A DNA stretch of 64,000 nucleotides from Tragulus kanchil (GCA_022376925.1 JAIOJX010000032.1:102230794-102294793); one strand, 5' to 3'; numbered from the stretch's first letter, positions 11,162 through 23,005 are shown. A program made the numbers and translations. The notes: generated by a model from the sequence alone, not told the origin.

Positions 11162-11239
11162 GTCCCAATTTTACCTCCCTTTCAATGCTGTCTTCATCTG
11201 AAACATTTTCAGAATGGTTCAAAGGTAAAGAGAGAAAAT

Positions 11240-11430
11240 GGGCTTCCCTGATGGTTTAGTGCTGAAGAATCAACCAGCCAAGGCAGGAGATGCAAGTTCA
11301 ATCCTTGGGTCAGGAAGAACCCCTGAAGGAAGAAATGGCAACCCACTCCAGTATTCTTGCCTGCAAAATCCCGTGGCAGGCTACAATCCATTAGGTCACA
11401 GAAGAGTCAGATACAATTTAGTGAGTAAAC
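11240..11430 (+). mobile_element. Bov-tA SINE
   Basis: Plus-strand Bov-tA from gggcttccctgatgg through the conserved cactccagtattcttgcctg to a decayed end near gagtcagatacaa. It is diverged in the middle, and the frames over it (11238-11504, 11209-11391) are SINE readings. Confidence 0.9.
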
Positions 11431-11477
11431 AAAGAGGGAAAACAAGTTCATGCATCTTAACTGTGGGAGATTCAGAT

Positions 11478-13610
11478 AAAGTCCTAGCCACAATGAGAGG
11501 ATAGCCTCTCATCTTGCTTTCTGAACAGTGCAGACCTAGAGAACGCTTCTCATGATATCGGACTCAGGTCTCTAAAGCCCCTACTGTTGCTACAAAGAAA
11601 GGGTCTTGGAAGCAGAGGAAATTTCTCCTAATCTCTTGGATCCCTTGAGGCATTGCCCTGCCAGTGCCTTCCTAGATCCCAGAGCACTATCCTGCTGCCT
11701 TTTGTCCTGGGGCCTTTGTGTCACAGCTGAACTGTTTCACAGGATGGGGTGATTACTCATCTACAGCCAGACATGCTGTAGTGTGAAGTCAAGCAGGCCT
11801 CAGGAAGCATTACTACAAATACAGCTAGTGGAGGCGATGAAATCTCAGCTGAGCTAGTTCAAATAGAAGATGATGCTGTTAAAGTGGTGTACTTAATGTG
11901 CCAGCAAATTTGGAAAACTCAGAAGTGGCCACAAGACAGGAAAAGGTCAGTTTCCATTCCAGTCCCAAAGAAGGGCAATGCAAAGAATGTTCACACTACC
12001 ACACAATTGCACTCATTTCACATGCTGGCAAGGTCATCCTCAAAATCCTCCAAGACAGGCTTCAACAGTGCATAAACTGGGAACTTCCAGGTATACAGCT
12101 GGATTTAGAAAAGGTAGAGGAACCAGAGATCAAATTGCCAACATTTGCTGAATCATAGAAAAAGCCTACAGAATTCCAGAAAAAATCTACTTCTGCTTCA
12201 TTGACTACACTAAAGCTTTTCACTGTGTAGATCACAAAAAACAGTGGAAAATTCTTAAAGTTATGGGAATACCAGACCACCTTACCTGCCTCCTGAGAAA
12301 CCTGTATGCAGATTAAGAAGCAACAGTTAGAACCGGACATGGAACAACTGACTGGTTCTAAATTGGGAAAGGAGTATGTCAAGGCTGTATATTGCCACCT
12401 TGTTTATTTAATTTCTGTGCAGAATATATTCATGTGAAATGCTGGTCTGGATGAAGCACAAATTAGAATCAAGACTGCCGGAAGAAATATCAGTAACCTC
12501 AAAAGGTGACATCACCCTTATGGCAGAAAGCTGAGTCTGATGAAGCACATTAAAAGTCCTAGCCACAATGAGAGGATAGCCTCTCATCTTGCTTTCTGAA
12601 CAGTGCAGACCTAGAGAACGCTTCTCATGATATCGGACTCAGGTCTCTAAAGCCCCTACTGTTGCTACAAAGAAAGGGTCTTGGAAGCAGAGGAAATTTC
12701 TCCTAATCTCTTGGATCCCTTGAGGCATTGCCCTGCCAGTGCCTTCCTAGATCCCAGAGCACTATCCTGCTGCCTTTTGTCCTGGGGCCTTTGTGTCACA
12801 GCTGAACTGTTTCACAGGATGGGGTGATTACTCATCTACAGCCAGACATGCTGTAGTGTGAAGTCAAGCAGGCCTCAGGAAGCATTACTACAAATACAGC
12901 TAGTGGAGGCGATGAAATCTCAGCTGAGCTAGTTCAAATAGAAGATGATGCTGTTAAAGTGGTGTACTTAATGTGCCAGCAAATTTGGAAAACTCAGAAG
13001 TGGCCACAAGACAGGAAAAGGTCAGTTTCCATTCCAGTCCCAAAGAAGGGCAATGCAAAGAATGTTCACACTACCACACAATTGCACTCATTTCACATGC
13101 TGGCAAGGTCATCCTCAAAATCCTCCAAGACAGGCTTCAACAGTGCATAAACTGGGAACTTCCAGGTATACAGCTGGATTTAGAAAAGGTAGAGGAACCA
13201 GAGATCAAATTGCCAACATTTGCTGAATCATAGAAAAAGCCTACAGAATTCCAGAAAAAATCTACTTCTGCTTCATTGACTACACTAAAGCTTTTCACTG
13301 TGTAGATCACAAAAAACAGTGGAAAATTCTTAAAGTTATGGGAATACCAGACCACCTTACCTGCCTCCTGAGAAACCTGTATGCAGATTAAGAAGCAACA
13401 GTTAGAACCGGACATGGAACAACTGACTGGTTCTAAATTGGGAAAGGAGTATGTCAAGGCTGTATATTGCCACCTTGTTTATTTAATTTCTGTGCAGAAT
13501 ATATTCATGTGAAATGCTGGTCTGGATGAAGCACAAATTAGAATCAAGACTGCCGGAAGAAATATCAGTAACCTCAGGTATGCAGATGACATCACCCTTA
13601 TGGCAGAAAG
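11478..13610. repeat. Direct tandem duplication 7 (offset 1075)
   Basis: Bases 11478-12532 recur at 12553-13610. The end of the first copy (12501-12552) is scrambled. It lacks the tatgcaga bases that precede GACATCACC in the second copy, then carries about 20 bases that repeat a phrase (tgaagcaca) from further upstream. Confidence 0.95.
11850..12532 (+). pseudogene. BovB LINE reverse-transcriptase fragment, first copy
   Basis: This is a degenerate BovB (RTE-class LINE) ORF fragment in plus orientation. Broken frames spell pieces such as PVPKKGNAKN and NYHTIALISHA-like text of the finger and palm region of the reverse transcriptase. Several stops and frame changes make it non-functional. The catalytic YADD box is missing from this copy because the duplication junction disturbs it. 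A fuller version follows at 12925-13980. Confidence 0.85.
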
Positions 13611-13980
13611 CTAAGAGCAACTAAAAATCCTCTTGATAAAGGTGAAAGAGGAGAGTGAAAACACTAGTTTAAACCTCAACATTCAAAAAACTACAATCAT
13701 GGCATCCATTCCTATCACTTCATGGCAAATAGATGGGCAAATAATGGAAACCACAGTCATAGACTTTATTTTCTTGGGCTCCAAAATCACTGTGGATGGT
13801 GACTGCTGTCATGAAATTTAAAAGATGTTTACTCATTGGAAGAAAATCTATGACAAACCTAAACAGAGTATTCAAAAGCAGAGACATCACATTGCCAACA
13901 AAAGTTCACACAGTCAAAGCTATGGTTTTTCCAGTAGTCATGTATGAATGTGAGAGCTGGATCATAAAGAAGGCTGAGCA
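12925..13980 (+). pseudogene. BovB LINE reverse-transcriptase fragment
   Basis: Plus-strand BovB RT remnant. After the palm motifs, the codons at 13579-13590 read YADD, followed by ITLMAES, which is the catalytic box of the RTE-family reverse transcriptase with both aspartates kept. Elsewhere there are in-frame stops and frameshifts, so it is a fossil. A CHR SINE interrupts it at 13981, and it continues at 14233. RT supplied in trans by BovB is believed to mobilise Bov-tA and related SINEs in ruminants. Confidence 0.9.
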
Positions 13981-14232
13981 CTGGGTTTCCTTGGTGGTCC
14001 AGTGGGTAAGGACACCGCCTTGAAGTGCAAGGGGCGCCAGTTCAATCCCTGGCCTGGGAAGATCCCACATGCCACGGAGCGGCTGGACTGATGTGTCCAA
14101 TTACCGAACCAGAGCTCTGGAGCCATGGGAGGCCCACACAGGCCAAAGAACAAAGATGGATGAAAACAGATGAATGAAAGACCAATAGAAGTGGCCAAAA
14201 AAAGAAAAAAAAAAATTGTTAAAAAAAAAAGA
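13981..14232 (+). mobile_element. CHR-type SINE inserted in BovB
   Basis: CHR SINE of the same subfamily as at 1065, with the same ccaatagaagtggcc end. It is shortened in the middle: about 25 bases are missing after agagctctggagc. Target-site duplications aaagaaggctgagca flank it at 13966-13980 and 14233-14247. The tail has two long A runs. Confidence 0.9.
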
Positions 14233-14630
14233 AAAGAAGGCTGAGCATTGAAGAACTGATGCCTTTGAACTGTGGCTCTAGAGAAGACTCTTGAGAGTCC
14301 CTTGCAAGGGGATCAAATCAGTCAATCCTAAAGGAAATTAACCCTGAATATTCATGGGAAGGACTGATGCTGAAGCTGATGGTCCAATACCGTGGCCACC
14401 TGATGCGAAGAGACAACTGAGTTGGAAAAGACTGATGCTGGAAAAATTATTAGGCAGAAAGAGAAGAGGAAGACAGAGAATGAAATGTTTGGATGGCATC
14501 ACTAAGGCAATGGACATGAGTTTGAGCAAGCTCCAGGAAATGGTGATGGACAGCAAAGCCTGGTGTGATGCAGTCCATGGGGTCACAAAGAGTGGGACAT
14601 GACTAAGGGACTGAACTGAATTCAGCACCA
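14233..14630 (+). pseudogene. BovB 3' end, first copy
   Basis: Continuation of the BovB after the SINE: C-terminal ORF remnant and 3' end, closing with gtccatggggtcacaaagagt and gactgaactgaa. The 82-codon frame at 14354-14602 is a BovB C-terminal remnant. Confidence 0.85.
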
Positions 14631-14643
14631 TGGAACGAAACCC

Positions 14644-15049
14644 CAGGTATGCAGATGACATCACCCTTATGGCAGAAAGCTAAGAGCAACTAAAAATCCT
14701 CTTGATAAAGGTGAAAGAGGAGAGTGAAAACACTAGTTTAAACCTCAACATTCAAAAAACTACAATCATGGCATCCATTCCTATCACTTCATGGCAAATA
14801 GATGGGCAAATAATGGAAACCACAGTCATAGACTTTATTTTCTTGGGCTCCAAAATCACTGTGGATGGTGACTGCTGTCATGAAATTTAAAAGATGTTTA
14901 CTCATTGGAAGAAAATCTATGACAAACCTAAACAGAGTATTCAAAAGCAGAGACATCACATTGCCAACAAAAGTTCACACAGTCAAAGCTATGGTTTTTC
15001 CAGTAGTCATGTATGAATGTGAGAGCTGGATCATAAAGAAGGCTGAGCA
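14644..15049 (+). pseudogene. BovB RT fragment (duplicate copy)
   Basis: This repeats 13575-13980 and includes the YADD codons, here at 14648-14659. The copy starts only four bases upstream of that box. Confidence 0.88.
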
Positions 15050-15301
15050 CTGGGTTTCCTTGGTGGTCCAGTGGGTAAGGACACCGCCTTGAAGTGCAAG
15101 GGGCGCCAGTTCAATCCCTGGCCTGGGAAGATCCCACGTGCCACGGAGCGGCTGGACTGATGTGTCCAATTACCGAACCAGAGCTCTGGAGCCATGGGAG
15201 GCCCACACAGGCCAAAGAACAAAGATGGATGAAAACAGATGAATGAAAGACCAATAGAAGTGGCCAAAAAAAGAAAAAAAAAAATTGTTAAAAAAAAAAG
15301 A
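15050..15301 (+). mobile_element. CHR-type SINE in BovB (duplicate copy)
   Basis: Copy of the SINE at 13981-14232 with the same target-site duplications and the same internal shortening, so it is one insertion counted twice. Confidence 0.9.
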
Positions 15302-15690
15302 AAAGAAGGCTGAGCATTGAAGAACTGATGCCTTTGAACTGTGGCTCTAGAGAAGACTCTTGAGAGTCCCTTGCAAGGGGATCAAATCAGTCAATCCTAA
15401 AGGAAATTAACCCTGAATATTCATGGGAAGGACTGATGCTGAAGCTGATGGTCCAATACCGTGGCCACCTGATGCGAAGAGACAACTGAGTTGGAAAAGA
15501 CTGATGCTGGAAAAATTATTAGGCAGAAAGAGAAGAGGAAGACAGAGAATGAAATGTTTGGATGGCATCACTAAGGCAATGGACATGAGTTTGAGCAAGC
15601 TCCAGGAAATGGTGATGGACAGCAAAGCCTGGTGTGATGCAGTCCATGGGGTCACAAAGAGTGGGACATGACTAAGGGACTGAACTGAAT
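15302..15690 (+). pseudogene. BovB 3' end (duplicate copy)
   Basis: This repeats 14233-14630 and reaches the BovB 3' terminus near tgaactgaat at 15681. That terminus is also the start of the next duplicated unit. Confidence 0.85.
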
Positions 15691-17870
15691 TCAGCCACCA
15701 TGGAACGAACTTCCTAACCTCTTCAGTTGACCAACCTAAAAGTGGTAGAGAGCTGATGTCCCACGAGGCCATCCCTGACTGTCCACCAGCTCCCACCAAA
15801 TACTTTCTCCTAAACAGAGTCTGGAAACACAGCAGCTTCTGAAGATACCAAGAAGACAAGGAGTTGGCTTATTGTCAAGCTGTGACAGTTAATAATACAC
15901 AGCTATATTTACTCTCCTCCTCCCCCTCACTCCTCTCTTCCCCTCATTCTTTCATCTCTGATATTTCATTTCTACAGGGAGGTGTGAACACAAAAACTTT
16001 AACTCAAGCTTCTTTTCTGCAGGACTTGGGTTAAAACACTAAGCAGATCATTTAAACCTTTGTGTTACCTTTTATGTAAAATGAATTTGAAAGAACTTAC
16101 AAATTCAATGAGATGGTTTTTCATAATAAGAGTTGAGTGCTGGTTTAATGAAAAAAGTGCCCAGCATATTTCCTGACATAAACAATAGCCAACAGTCAAT
16201 CTCTTTCATTACACCCTTGGCCATCTCCTAATTTTCACTGTGTTGATTGTCCCTTTGTGGTTGGTAACATGGAGCCTAAGAGGAAATTTAGTAAGTAGAA
16301 TCGAAGTGGAAGTGGTCACCAGAGAAGAGAGTAGATTGCTGGTGATCTCATGTGGCTCAGCTTCAACTCACACATCCTATTATTTTCTATTCCTCTGTAA
16401 TTACTGAAAAGATTTCCACATCAAATCCATGTTTTTTTTTTTTTTAATTATATCAAGACATACTCTTCTGAGCCTTCAAAAATTAAAATAATTTAGCCAA
16501 TAGTTTATATTTTTGCTTTTTTTTTTTTAGCTCTATCATCAGTTCATGTCTAAACTTCTGCTCCAAAAAACAAGGTGAATATGGCATCATATTTCTTGTT
16601 CATCTTTTGCTGATCAGAGTTGTTTGGAATGAGTAATTTCTGAAAAGTAATCCATTCTAAAATCTGGCCTCTTTGGCATTATTCTGAAAAACAGCTTTAG
16701 TTGTGCTACTGGCTCTCAATAAAGACAAAATGATAACATCAAGTGACCACGTGCCCACAGCTGCCTATCATGAACTGAATTCAGCCACCATGGAACGAAC
16801 TTCCTAACCTCTTCAGTTGACCAACCTAAAAGTGGTAGAGAGCTGATGTCCCACGAGGCCATCCCTGACTGTCCACCAGCTCCCACCAAATACTTTCTCC
16901 TAAACAGAGTCTGGAAACACAGCAGCTTCTGAAGATACCAAGAAGACAAGGAGTTGGCTTATTGTCAAGCTGTGACAGTTAATAATACACAGCTATATTT
17001 ACTCTCCTCCTCCCCCTCACTCCTCTCTTCCCCTCATTCTTTCATCTCTGATATTTCATTTCTACAGGGAGGTGTGAACACAGAAACTTTAACTCAAGCT
17101 TCTTTTCTGCAGGACTTGGGTTAAAACACTAAGCAGATCATTTAAACCTTTGTGTTGCCTTTTATGTAAAATGAATTTGAAAGAACTTACAAATTCAATG
17201 AGATGGTTTTTCATAATAAGAGTTGAGTGCTGGTTTAATGAAAAAAGTGCCCAGCATATTTCCTGACATAAACAATAGCCAACAGTCAATCTCTTTCATT
17301 ACACCCTTGGCCATCTCCTAATTTTCACTGTGTTGATTGTCCCTTTGTGGTTGGTAACATGGAGCCTAAGAGGAAATTTAGTAAGTAGAATCGAAGTGGA
17401 AGTGGTCACCAGAGAAGAGAGTAGATTGCTGGTGATCTCATGTGGCTCAGCTTCAACTCACACATCCTATTATTTTCTATTCCTCTGTAATTACTGAAAA
17501 GATTTCCACATCAAATCCATGTTTTTTTTTTTTAATTATATCAAGACATACTCTTCTGAGCCTTCAAAAATTAAAATAATTTAGCCAATAGTTTATATTT
17601 TTGCTTTTTTTTTTTTTAGCTCTATCATCAGTTCATGTCTAAACTTCTGCTCCAAAAAACAAGGTGAATATGGCATCATATTTCTTGTTCATCTTTTGCT
17701 GATCAGAGTTGTTTGGAATGAGTAATTTCTGAAAAGTAATCCATTCTAAAATCTGGCCTCTTTGGCATTATTCTGAAAAACAGCTTTAGTTGTGCTACTG
17801 GCTCTCAATAAAGACAAAATGATAACATCAAGTGACCACGTGCCCACAGCTGCCTATCATGAACTGAATT
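15681..17870. repeat. Direct tandem duplication 9 (offset 1090)
   Basis: Bases 15681-16780 recur at 16771-17870. The copies share the ten bases tgaactgaat at the junction, which also occur at the outer ends. Differences are two A/G changes (near 16003 and 16068) and the lengths of two T runs. Confidence 0.95.
15710..16770. other. Unclassified non-coding DNA with a MIR-like patch
   Basis: About 16030-16200 resembles a decayed plus-strand MIR (acctttgtgttaccttttatgtaaaatg followed by a gagatgg run). Nothing else is recognised. It is copied at 16800-17860, with the MIR-like patch at 17120-17290. Confidence 0.45.
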
Positions 17871-19988
17871 CTTTCAGACCCACTGGATCATAAGATCAAA
17901 TGGCCCAGAAACTCCCCATCAAAAGATGGAAATGGTGCACTAAAGGTCAAGCATGGGCAGAACCAGAAGGTCCAAGAAAACTAACGATTGCTTGGACACA
18001 CCTCAGATTCACCAGCTATACACCAGCATCCTTCCCTCAGTCTGTGTCTGTGACTTTGGCCAAGTCAGATTGGAGACGGCAGATGGGAGAGAACAGCCAG
18101 TGGATGTATGGATGATCTTGGAGCTTCAGAGAGAAGTTTGTCAGATGTTTACATCTTGTTGTTGACCACTATATGCCCCACGGTGAATATTCTTAAGTTG
18201 ACTTCTGTCCCTGTTACAACTTTTAGGGTCACTGAATGTCAACGTGGCAAATATCAATCAAGACCTCACTAAATGTCTTGCACTGCATTCTCCAGCCATG
18301 ATCCCTGACTAGGATATGACCTGCAACCACCAATCCTTGGCAATTGACCTTGGGTTCACCTCCGTTGTTACTCTTTTTACCTTCCAGTTAATGTAAAGTT
18401 CATTCACCTCTTTCCTGGCCCCAACCCTGACCTCTCCTCTGTACCCTGAAGTTACTGCACTGCTTGGTTTTCATCATGGAGTGGCTGGGTCACAGCACCT
18501 TTCAAAGGCAGAAAAAAGCCAAATATTTGATCACTTCCCACAGCTTCAATAAGTGAAACATGATTAGAGAGTATCTCTGGAAACTTTGTTTAAAGACTCA
18601 GCTACAGATGTTTATCTTCGCCTCATTTCTATATACATAGAAACAACTAGAGGGAAGGTTGCTTCAGTAAATTACTCTGCTGTGAGTGGCAAAAATATAT
18701 AAACATCAGATATTTCCAATACTGTCAGAAAACACAGCAGTTAGAGCTACCTTTAGAAAAATGGCTCACTCCAGAGGCAGGGAGCCCCACCTTTGGAAGC
18801 AGTTGTACAAACAAGATAGACAATCAAGACAAGGCGTCTTAGAGATGATACAAGCATTTCTTTTTGGCAGAGAGAATTTATTTTAAAGTTCTTTGCTTAT
18901 AACAAAGAAATCAAGTGACCACGTGCCCACAGCTGCCTATCATGAACTGAATTCTTTCAGACCCACTGGATCATAAGATCAAATGGCCCAGAAACTCCCC
19001 ATCAAAAGATGGAAATGGTGCACTAAAGGTCAAGCATGGGCAGAACCAGAAGGTCCAAGAAAACTAACGATTGCTTGGACACACCTCAGATTCACCAGCT
19101 ATACACCAGCATCCTTCCCTCAGTCTGTGTCTGTGACTTTGGCCAAGTCAGATTGGAGACGGCAGATGGGAGAGAACAGCCAGTGGATGTATGGATGATC
19201 TTGGAGCTTCAGAGAGAAGTTTGTCAGATGTTTACATCTTGTTGTTGACCACTATATGCCCCACGGTGAATATTCTTAAGTTGACTTCTGTCCCTGTTAC
19301 AACTTTTAGGGTCACTGAATGTCAACGTGGCAAATATCAATCAAGACCTCACTAAATGTCTTGCACTGCATTCTCCAGCCATGATCCCTGACTAGGATAT
19401 GACCTGCAACCACCAATCCTTGGCAATTGACCTTGGGTTCACCTCCATTGTTACTCTTTTTACCTTCCAGTTAATGTAAAGTTCATTCACCTCTTTCCTG
19501 GCCCCAACCCTGACCTCTCCTCTGTACCCTGAAGTTACTGCACTGCTTGGTTTTCATCATGGAGTGGCTGGGTCACAGCACCTTTCAAAGGCAGAAAAAA
19601 GCCAAGTATTTGATCACTTCCCACAGCTTCAATAAGTGAAACATGATTAGAGAGTATCTCTGGAAACTTTGTTTAAAGACTCAGCTACAGATGTTTATCT
19701 TCGCCTCATTTCTATATACATAGAAACAACTAGAGGGAAGGTTGCTTCAGTAAATTACTCTGCTGTGAGTGGCAAAAATATATAAACATCAGATATTTCC
19801 AATACTGTCAGAAAACACAGCAGTTAGAGCTACCTTTAGAAAAAATGGCTCACTCCAGAGGCAGGGAGCCCCACCTTTGGAAGCAGTTGTACAAACAAGA
19901 TAGACAATCAAGACAAGGGCGTCTTAGAGATGATACAAGCATTTCTTTTTGGCAGAGAGAATTTATTTTAAAGTCTTTGCTTCTAACA
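17827..19988. repeat. Direct tandem duplication 10 (offset 1083)
   Basis: Bases 17827-18903 recur at 18910-19988. A CpG change (G at 18364, A at 19447) and several A or G run-length changes distinguish the copies. Confidence 0.95.
17871..18903. other. Unclassified non-coding DNA
   Basis: It holds two overlapping frames of about 70 codons (17900-18115 and 17953-18165) in different phases with no domain that I recognise. They recur unchanged 1083 bases on. An old coding or retroviral remnant cannot be excluded, but nothing specific supports it. Confidence 0.45.
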
Positions 19989-20353
19989 CATAAAGGCCAT
20001 TATTAGAAGAGACTTGACAGGCAAGAGAATGATGCAAGACTCAATCCTGAGAAGGCTAAAGTTGTCTGTGGCAAAAGGATAGAGAAGCTGCACTAAGATC
20101 AGTCTGCGATTTAGAATCTGTAGGGACATGTGATACAGGAGTGTTTCTTGGGGCCAGATGTGGGGAGAAACTGGTCCCTGGAGGTATTTTGAAACCTTCC
20201 CAAGAGAGCTTCTGATTGACAACTCACCCTCAGGCCAGGAACTGCCACCCATGTGGACCCAAAATTGAAGGAGGGGAAAATTTTACTCTCAAGTTTGGAG
20301 TTAAAATCTTGGATATTCTGACTTTTGAAATAAACTTGTGTTTTGACTTAAAT

Positions 20354-20551
20354 TGACTTCCCAGGTGGCTCAGTGGTAAAAGAATCTGCCTGTCAATGCA
20401 GGAGATATGTGTTCGATCCCTGGGCCAGGAAGATCTCCAGGAGGAGAAAATGGAAACCCACTCTAGTATTCTTGTCTGGAAAACTCCACAGACAGAGAAG
20501 CCTGGCAGGCTACAGTCCATGGGGTAGCAAAGAGTCAAACAGAACTGAGGG
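20354..20551 (+). mobile_element. Bov-tA SINE, plus arm of an inverted pair
   Basis: Bov-tA from gacttcccaggtggctcagtg to the tail near agagtcaaacagaactgagg. It forms a head-out inverted pair with the element at 20588-20758. The transcript of either strand could fold back on itself. Confidence 0.9.
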
Positions 20552-20587
20552 ACGGTGCCTCCTTCTTTTCCTTTGACCTAAACCAAC

Positions 20588-20758
20588 CCCGTGGACTGTA
20601 GCCTGCCATGCCTTTCTGTTCATGGGGATTCTCCAGGCAAGAACACTGGAGTAGGTTGCCATGCTTTCCTCCAGGGGATCTTTCCAATCCAAGGATTGAA
20701 CCCACATCTCCCACATTGCAGGTGGATTCTTTACTGTCTGAGTCACCAGGAGAGCTCA
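20588..20758 (-). mobile_element. Bov-tA SINE, minus arm of an inverted pair
   Basis: Antisense Bov-tA from ccccgtggactgtagcctgcc to the head complement tgtctgagtcaccaggagagc. It lies 36 bases downstream of the plus-strand copy. Confidence 0.9.
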
Positions 20759-21439
20759 AAATGGATCATAGGAAGAATATTTCTTAAGAGTAAAGATAAA
20801 AGCTGTTTTGCTCACAATACATAAAAACTAAAACTTCAAATTACTCTGCTGTGAGTGGCAAAAATATATATACATAAGATATTTCCAATACTGTCAGAAA
20901 ACACAGCAGTTAGAGCTACCTTTAGAAAAATGGCTCACTCCAGAGGCAGGGAGCCCCACCTTTGGAAGCAGTTGTACAAACAAGATAGACAATCAAGACA
21001 AGGGCGTCTTAGAGATGATACAAGCATTTCTTTTTGGCAGAGAGAATTTATTTTAAAGTCTTTGCTTCTAACACATAAAGGCCATTATTAGAAGAGACTT
21101 GACAGGCAAGAGAATGATGCAAGACTCAAACCTGAGAAGGCTAAAGTTGTCTGTGGCAAAAGGATAGAGAAGCTGCACTAAGATCAGTCTGCGATTTAGA
21201 ATCTGTAGGGACATGTGATACAGGAGTGTTTCTTGGGGCCAGATGTGAGAGAGAAACTGGTCCCTGGAGGTATTTTGAAACCTTCCCAAGAGAGCTTCTG
21301 ATTGACAACTCACCCTCAGGCCAGGAACTGCCACCCATGTGGACCCAAAATTGAAGGAGGGGAAAATTTTACTCTCAAGTTTGGAGTTAAAATCTTGGAT
21401 ATTCTGACTTTTGAAATAAACTTGTGTTTTGACTTAAAT

Positions 21440-21637
21440 TGACTTCCCAGGTGGCTCAGTGGTAAAAGAATCTGCCTGTCAATGCAGGAGATATGTGTTC
21501 GATCCCTGGGCCAGGAAGACCTCCAGGAGGAGAAAATGGAAACCCACTCTAGTATTCTTGTCTGGAAAACTCCACAGACAGAGAAGCCTGGCAGGCTACA
21601 GTCCATGGGGTAGCAAAGAGTCAAACAGAACTGAGGG
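21440..21637 (+). mobile_element. Bov-tA SINE, plus arm (duplicate copy)
   Basis: Copy of 20354-20551 by duplication 11, with one visible T/C change (atct against acct near 21518). Confidence 0.9.
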
Positions 21638-21673
21638 ACGGTGCCTCCTTCTTTTCCTTTGACCTAAACCAAC

Positions 21674-21844
21674 CCCGTGGACTGTAGCCTGCCATGCCTT
21701 TCTGTTCATGGGGATTCTCCAGGCAAGAACACTGGAGTAGGTTGCCATGCTTTCCTCCAGGGGATCTTTCCAATCCAAGGATTGAACCCACATCTCCCAC
21801 ATTGCAGGTGGATTCTTTACTGTCTGAGTCACCAGGAGAGCTCA
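21674..21844 (-). mobile_element. Bov-tA SINE, minus arm (duplicate copy)
   Basis: Copy of 20588-20758 by duplication 11. Confidence 0.9.
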
Positions 21845-22075
21845 AAATGGATCATAGGAAGAATATTTCTTAAGAGTAAAGATAAAAGCTGTGGCTCTTT
21901 TGGTGTTTGCATCTAGGGGAAGGGAAAAAACTGCCACAAGTTTTATTGTAAAGAATGAGGGAGAGAAATTTCTACGTGGCTAAGGCAGGAGTGTAAACTC
22001 ATTCACTTTCTGAGGAACAGCTTTTGTCAGATTTCCAAAATATGTGACAAGAAAATGGATTAAGAATCAGCCTTT

Positions 22076-22343
22076 TGGGCTTCCCTGGTGGTCCAGTGGG
22101 TAAGGACACCAACTTGCAGTACAAGGGGGCACTGGTTCAATCCCTGGCCTGAGAAGATTCCACGTGCCGTGAAGCAGCTGGACCAATGTGTCCAACTACC
22201 CAGCTGGAGTTCTGGAGCACATGCGTCCAGAGCCGGTGCTCTGCGACGAGAGAGGCCATTGTGATGGTAGGTTCACACAGGCCAAAGAACAAAGATGGAT
22301 GGAAATAAATAAATGAAAGATCAATAGAAGTGGCCCCCCAAAA
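22076..22343 (+). mobile_element. CHR-type SINE
   Basis: Full-length CHR SINE of the subfamily ending ccaatagaagtggcc (here tcaatagaagtggcc). Flanking 14-base target-site duplications aagaatcagccttt (22062-22075) and aagaaccagccttt (22344-22357) differ by one base. It is single copy in the window, lying outside the duplicated units. Confidence 0.9.
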
Positions 22344-22357
22344 AAGAACCAGCCTTT

Positions 22358-22829
22358 CTTTTTTTTTCTTTACTATAGAGTAGGACAATGAGCTGAAGCA
22401 GGCTTATGTAGAGAGGACCTTAATAAATGTCTTCTGCTTTCAGTCAAGGGCACTGAGACCAAAACCCTAGGCTTTTAAACATCAAGTATAAACACAGAAT
22501 TCTGTATCTAAAAAGATCAGATTTTATGTATTTTTGCATTTCTCTCCTAATGAGCAATCACAGTGCTGCAAACCAATTTGAAGCACAGAAGAGAGAGAGA
22601 GAGAAAGAACAAAGTCTGGCTTTCTCCTAAGCAAAGCATGCAAGGATCATGTGTCTTCATAATGAGACTCCAGTAGTTTCCAAGCCATGGCCCCACTCAC
22701 TGCCAACAACATCTGTCTACACGTTTGACAGACTGCAGACTTCACTTGTCCGACATCTCTGATTACTTCTGACAGCCTAGAAACCCAGAGGCCACCAGGC
22801 TCAAGGAGGGACACTGTCCTAAGGGTTTG
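22358..22829. other. Unclassified non-coding DNA
   Basis: No gene or confident repeat. A short GA run is present at 22590-22604. Confidence 0.5.
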
Positions 22830-23005
22830 GCCCTCCCTCAGTTCAGTCTCTCAGTTGTGTCCGACTCTGCGACCCCATGAACTGCAGCATGCCAGGCTTC
22901 CCTGTCCTTCACCATTTCCCAGAGTTTGCTCAAACTAATATCCACTGAGTTTGTGATTCCATTCAGCCATCTCATCCTCTGTTGTCCTCTTTCCTCTGAC
23001 TATCC
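22830..23005 (-). mobile_element. BovB 3' end, antisense
   Basis: Minus-strand BovB (or BovB-derived Bov-A/ART2A) 3' end: tcagttgtgtccgactctgcg, then ccatttcccagagtttgctca and cagccatctcatcctctgttg. These are the standard antisense phrases of this terminus. Confidence 0.85.

Larger units (their letters stand above)
13575..15709. repeat. Direct tandem duplication 8 (offset 1069)
   Basis: Bases 13575-14639 recur at 14644-15709. The copies differ at a CpG inside the SINE (A at 14069, G at 15138) and little else. The gap is about four bases. Confidence 0.95.
19752..21892. repeat. Direct tandem duplication 11 (offset 1086)
   Basis: Bases 19752-20806 recur at 20838-21892. The 31 bases between are AT-rich. 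The first 235 bases of the unit also occur at about 18669-18903, so that part is present three times. Confidence 0.95.

Noticed and set aside
9247..11222. Repeated 89/74/70-codon frames as a duplicated gene family
   Set aside because: The whole 1175-base unit, including non-coding sequence, is duplicated at equal similarity. There is no excess of silent change and no domain.
15407..15859. 150-codon minus-strand frame as a gene
   Set aside because: It is an antisense reading of the BovB 3' end joined to flanking DNA. The matching first copy (14338-14664) diverges exactly at the duplication junction.
17900..18165. Retroviral gene remnant in the overlapping 70-codon frames
   Set aside because: No motif supports it. 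The two frames are in different phases and lack any recognisable retroviral residue pattern.
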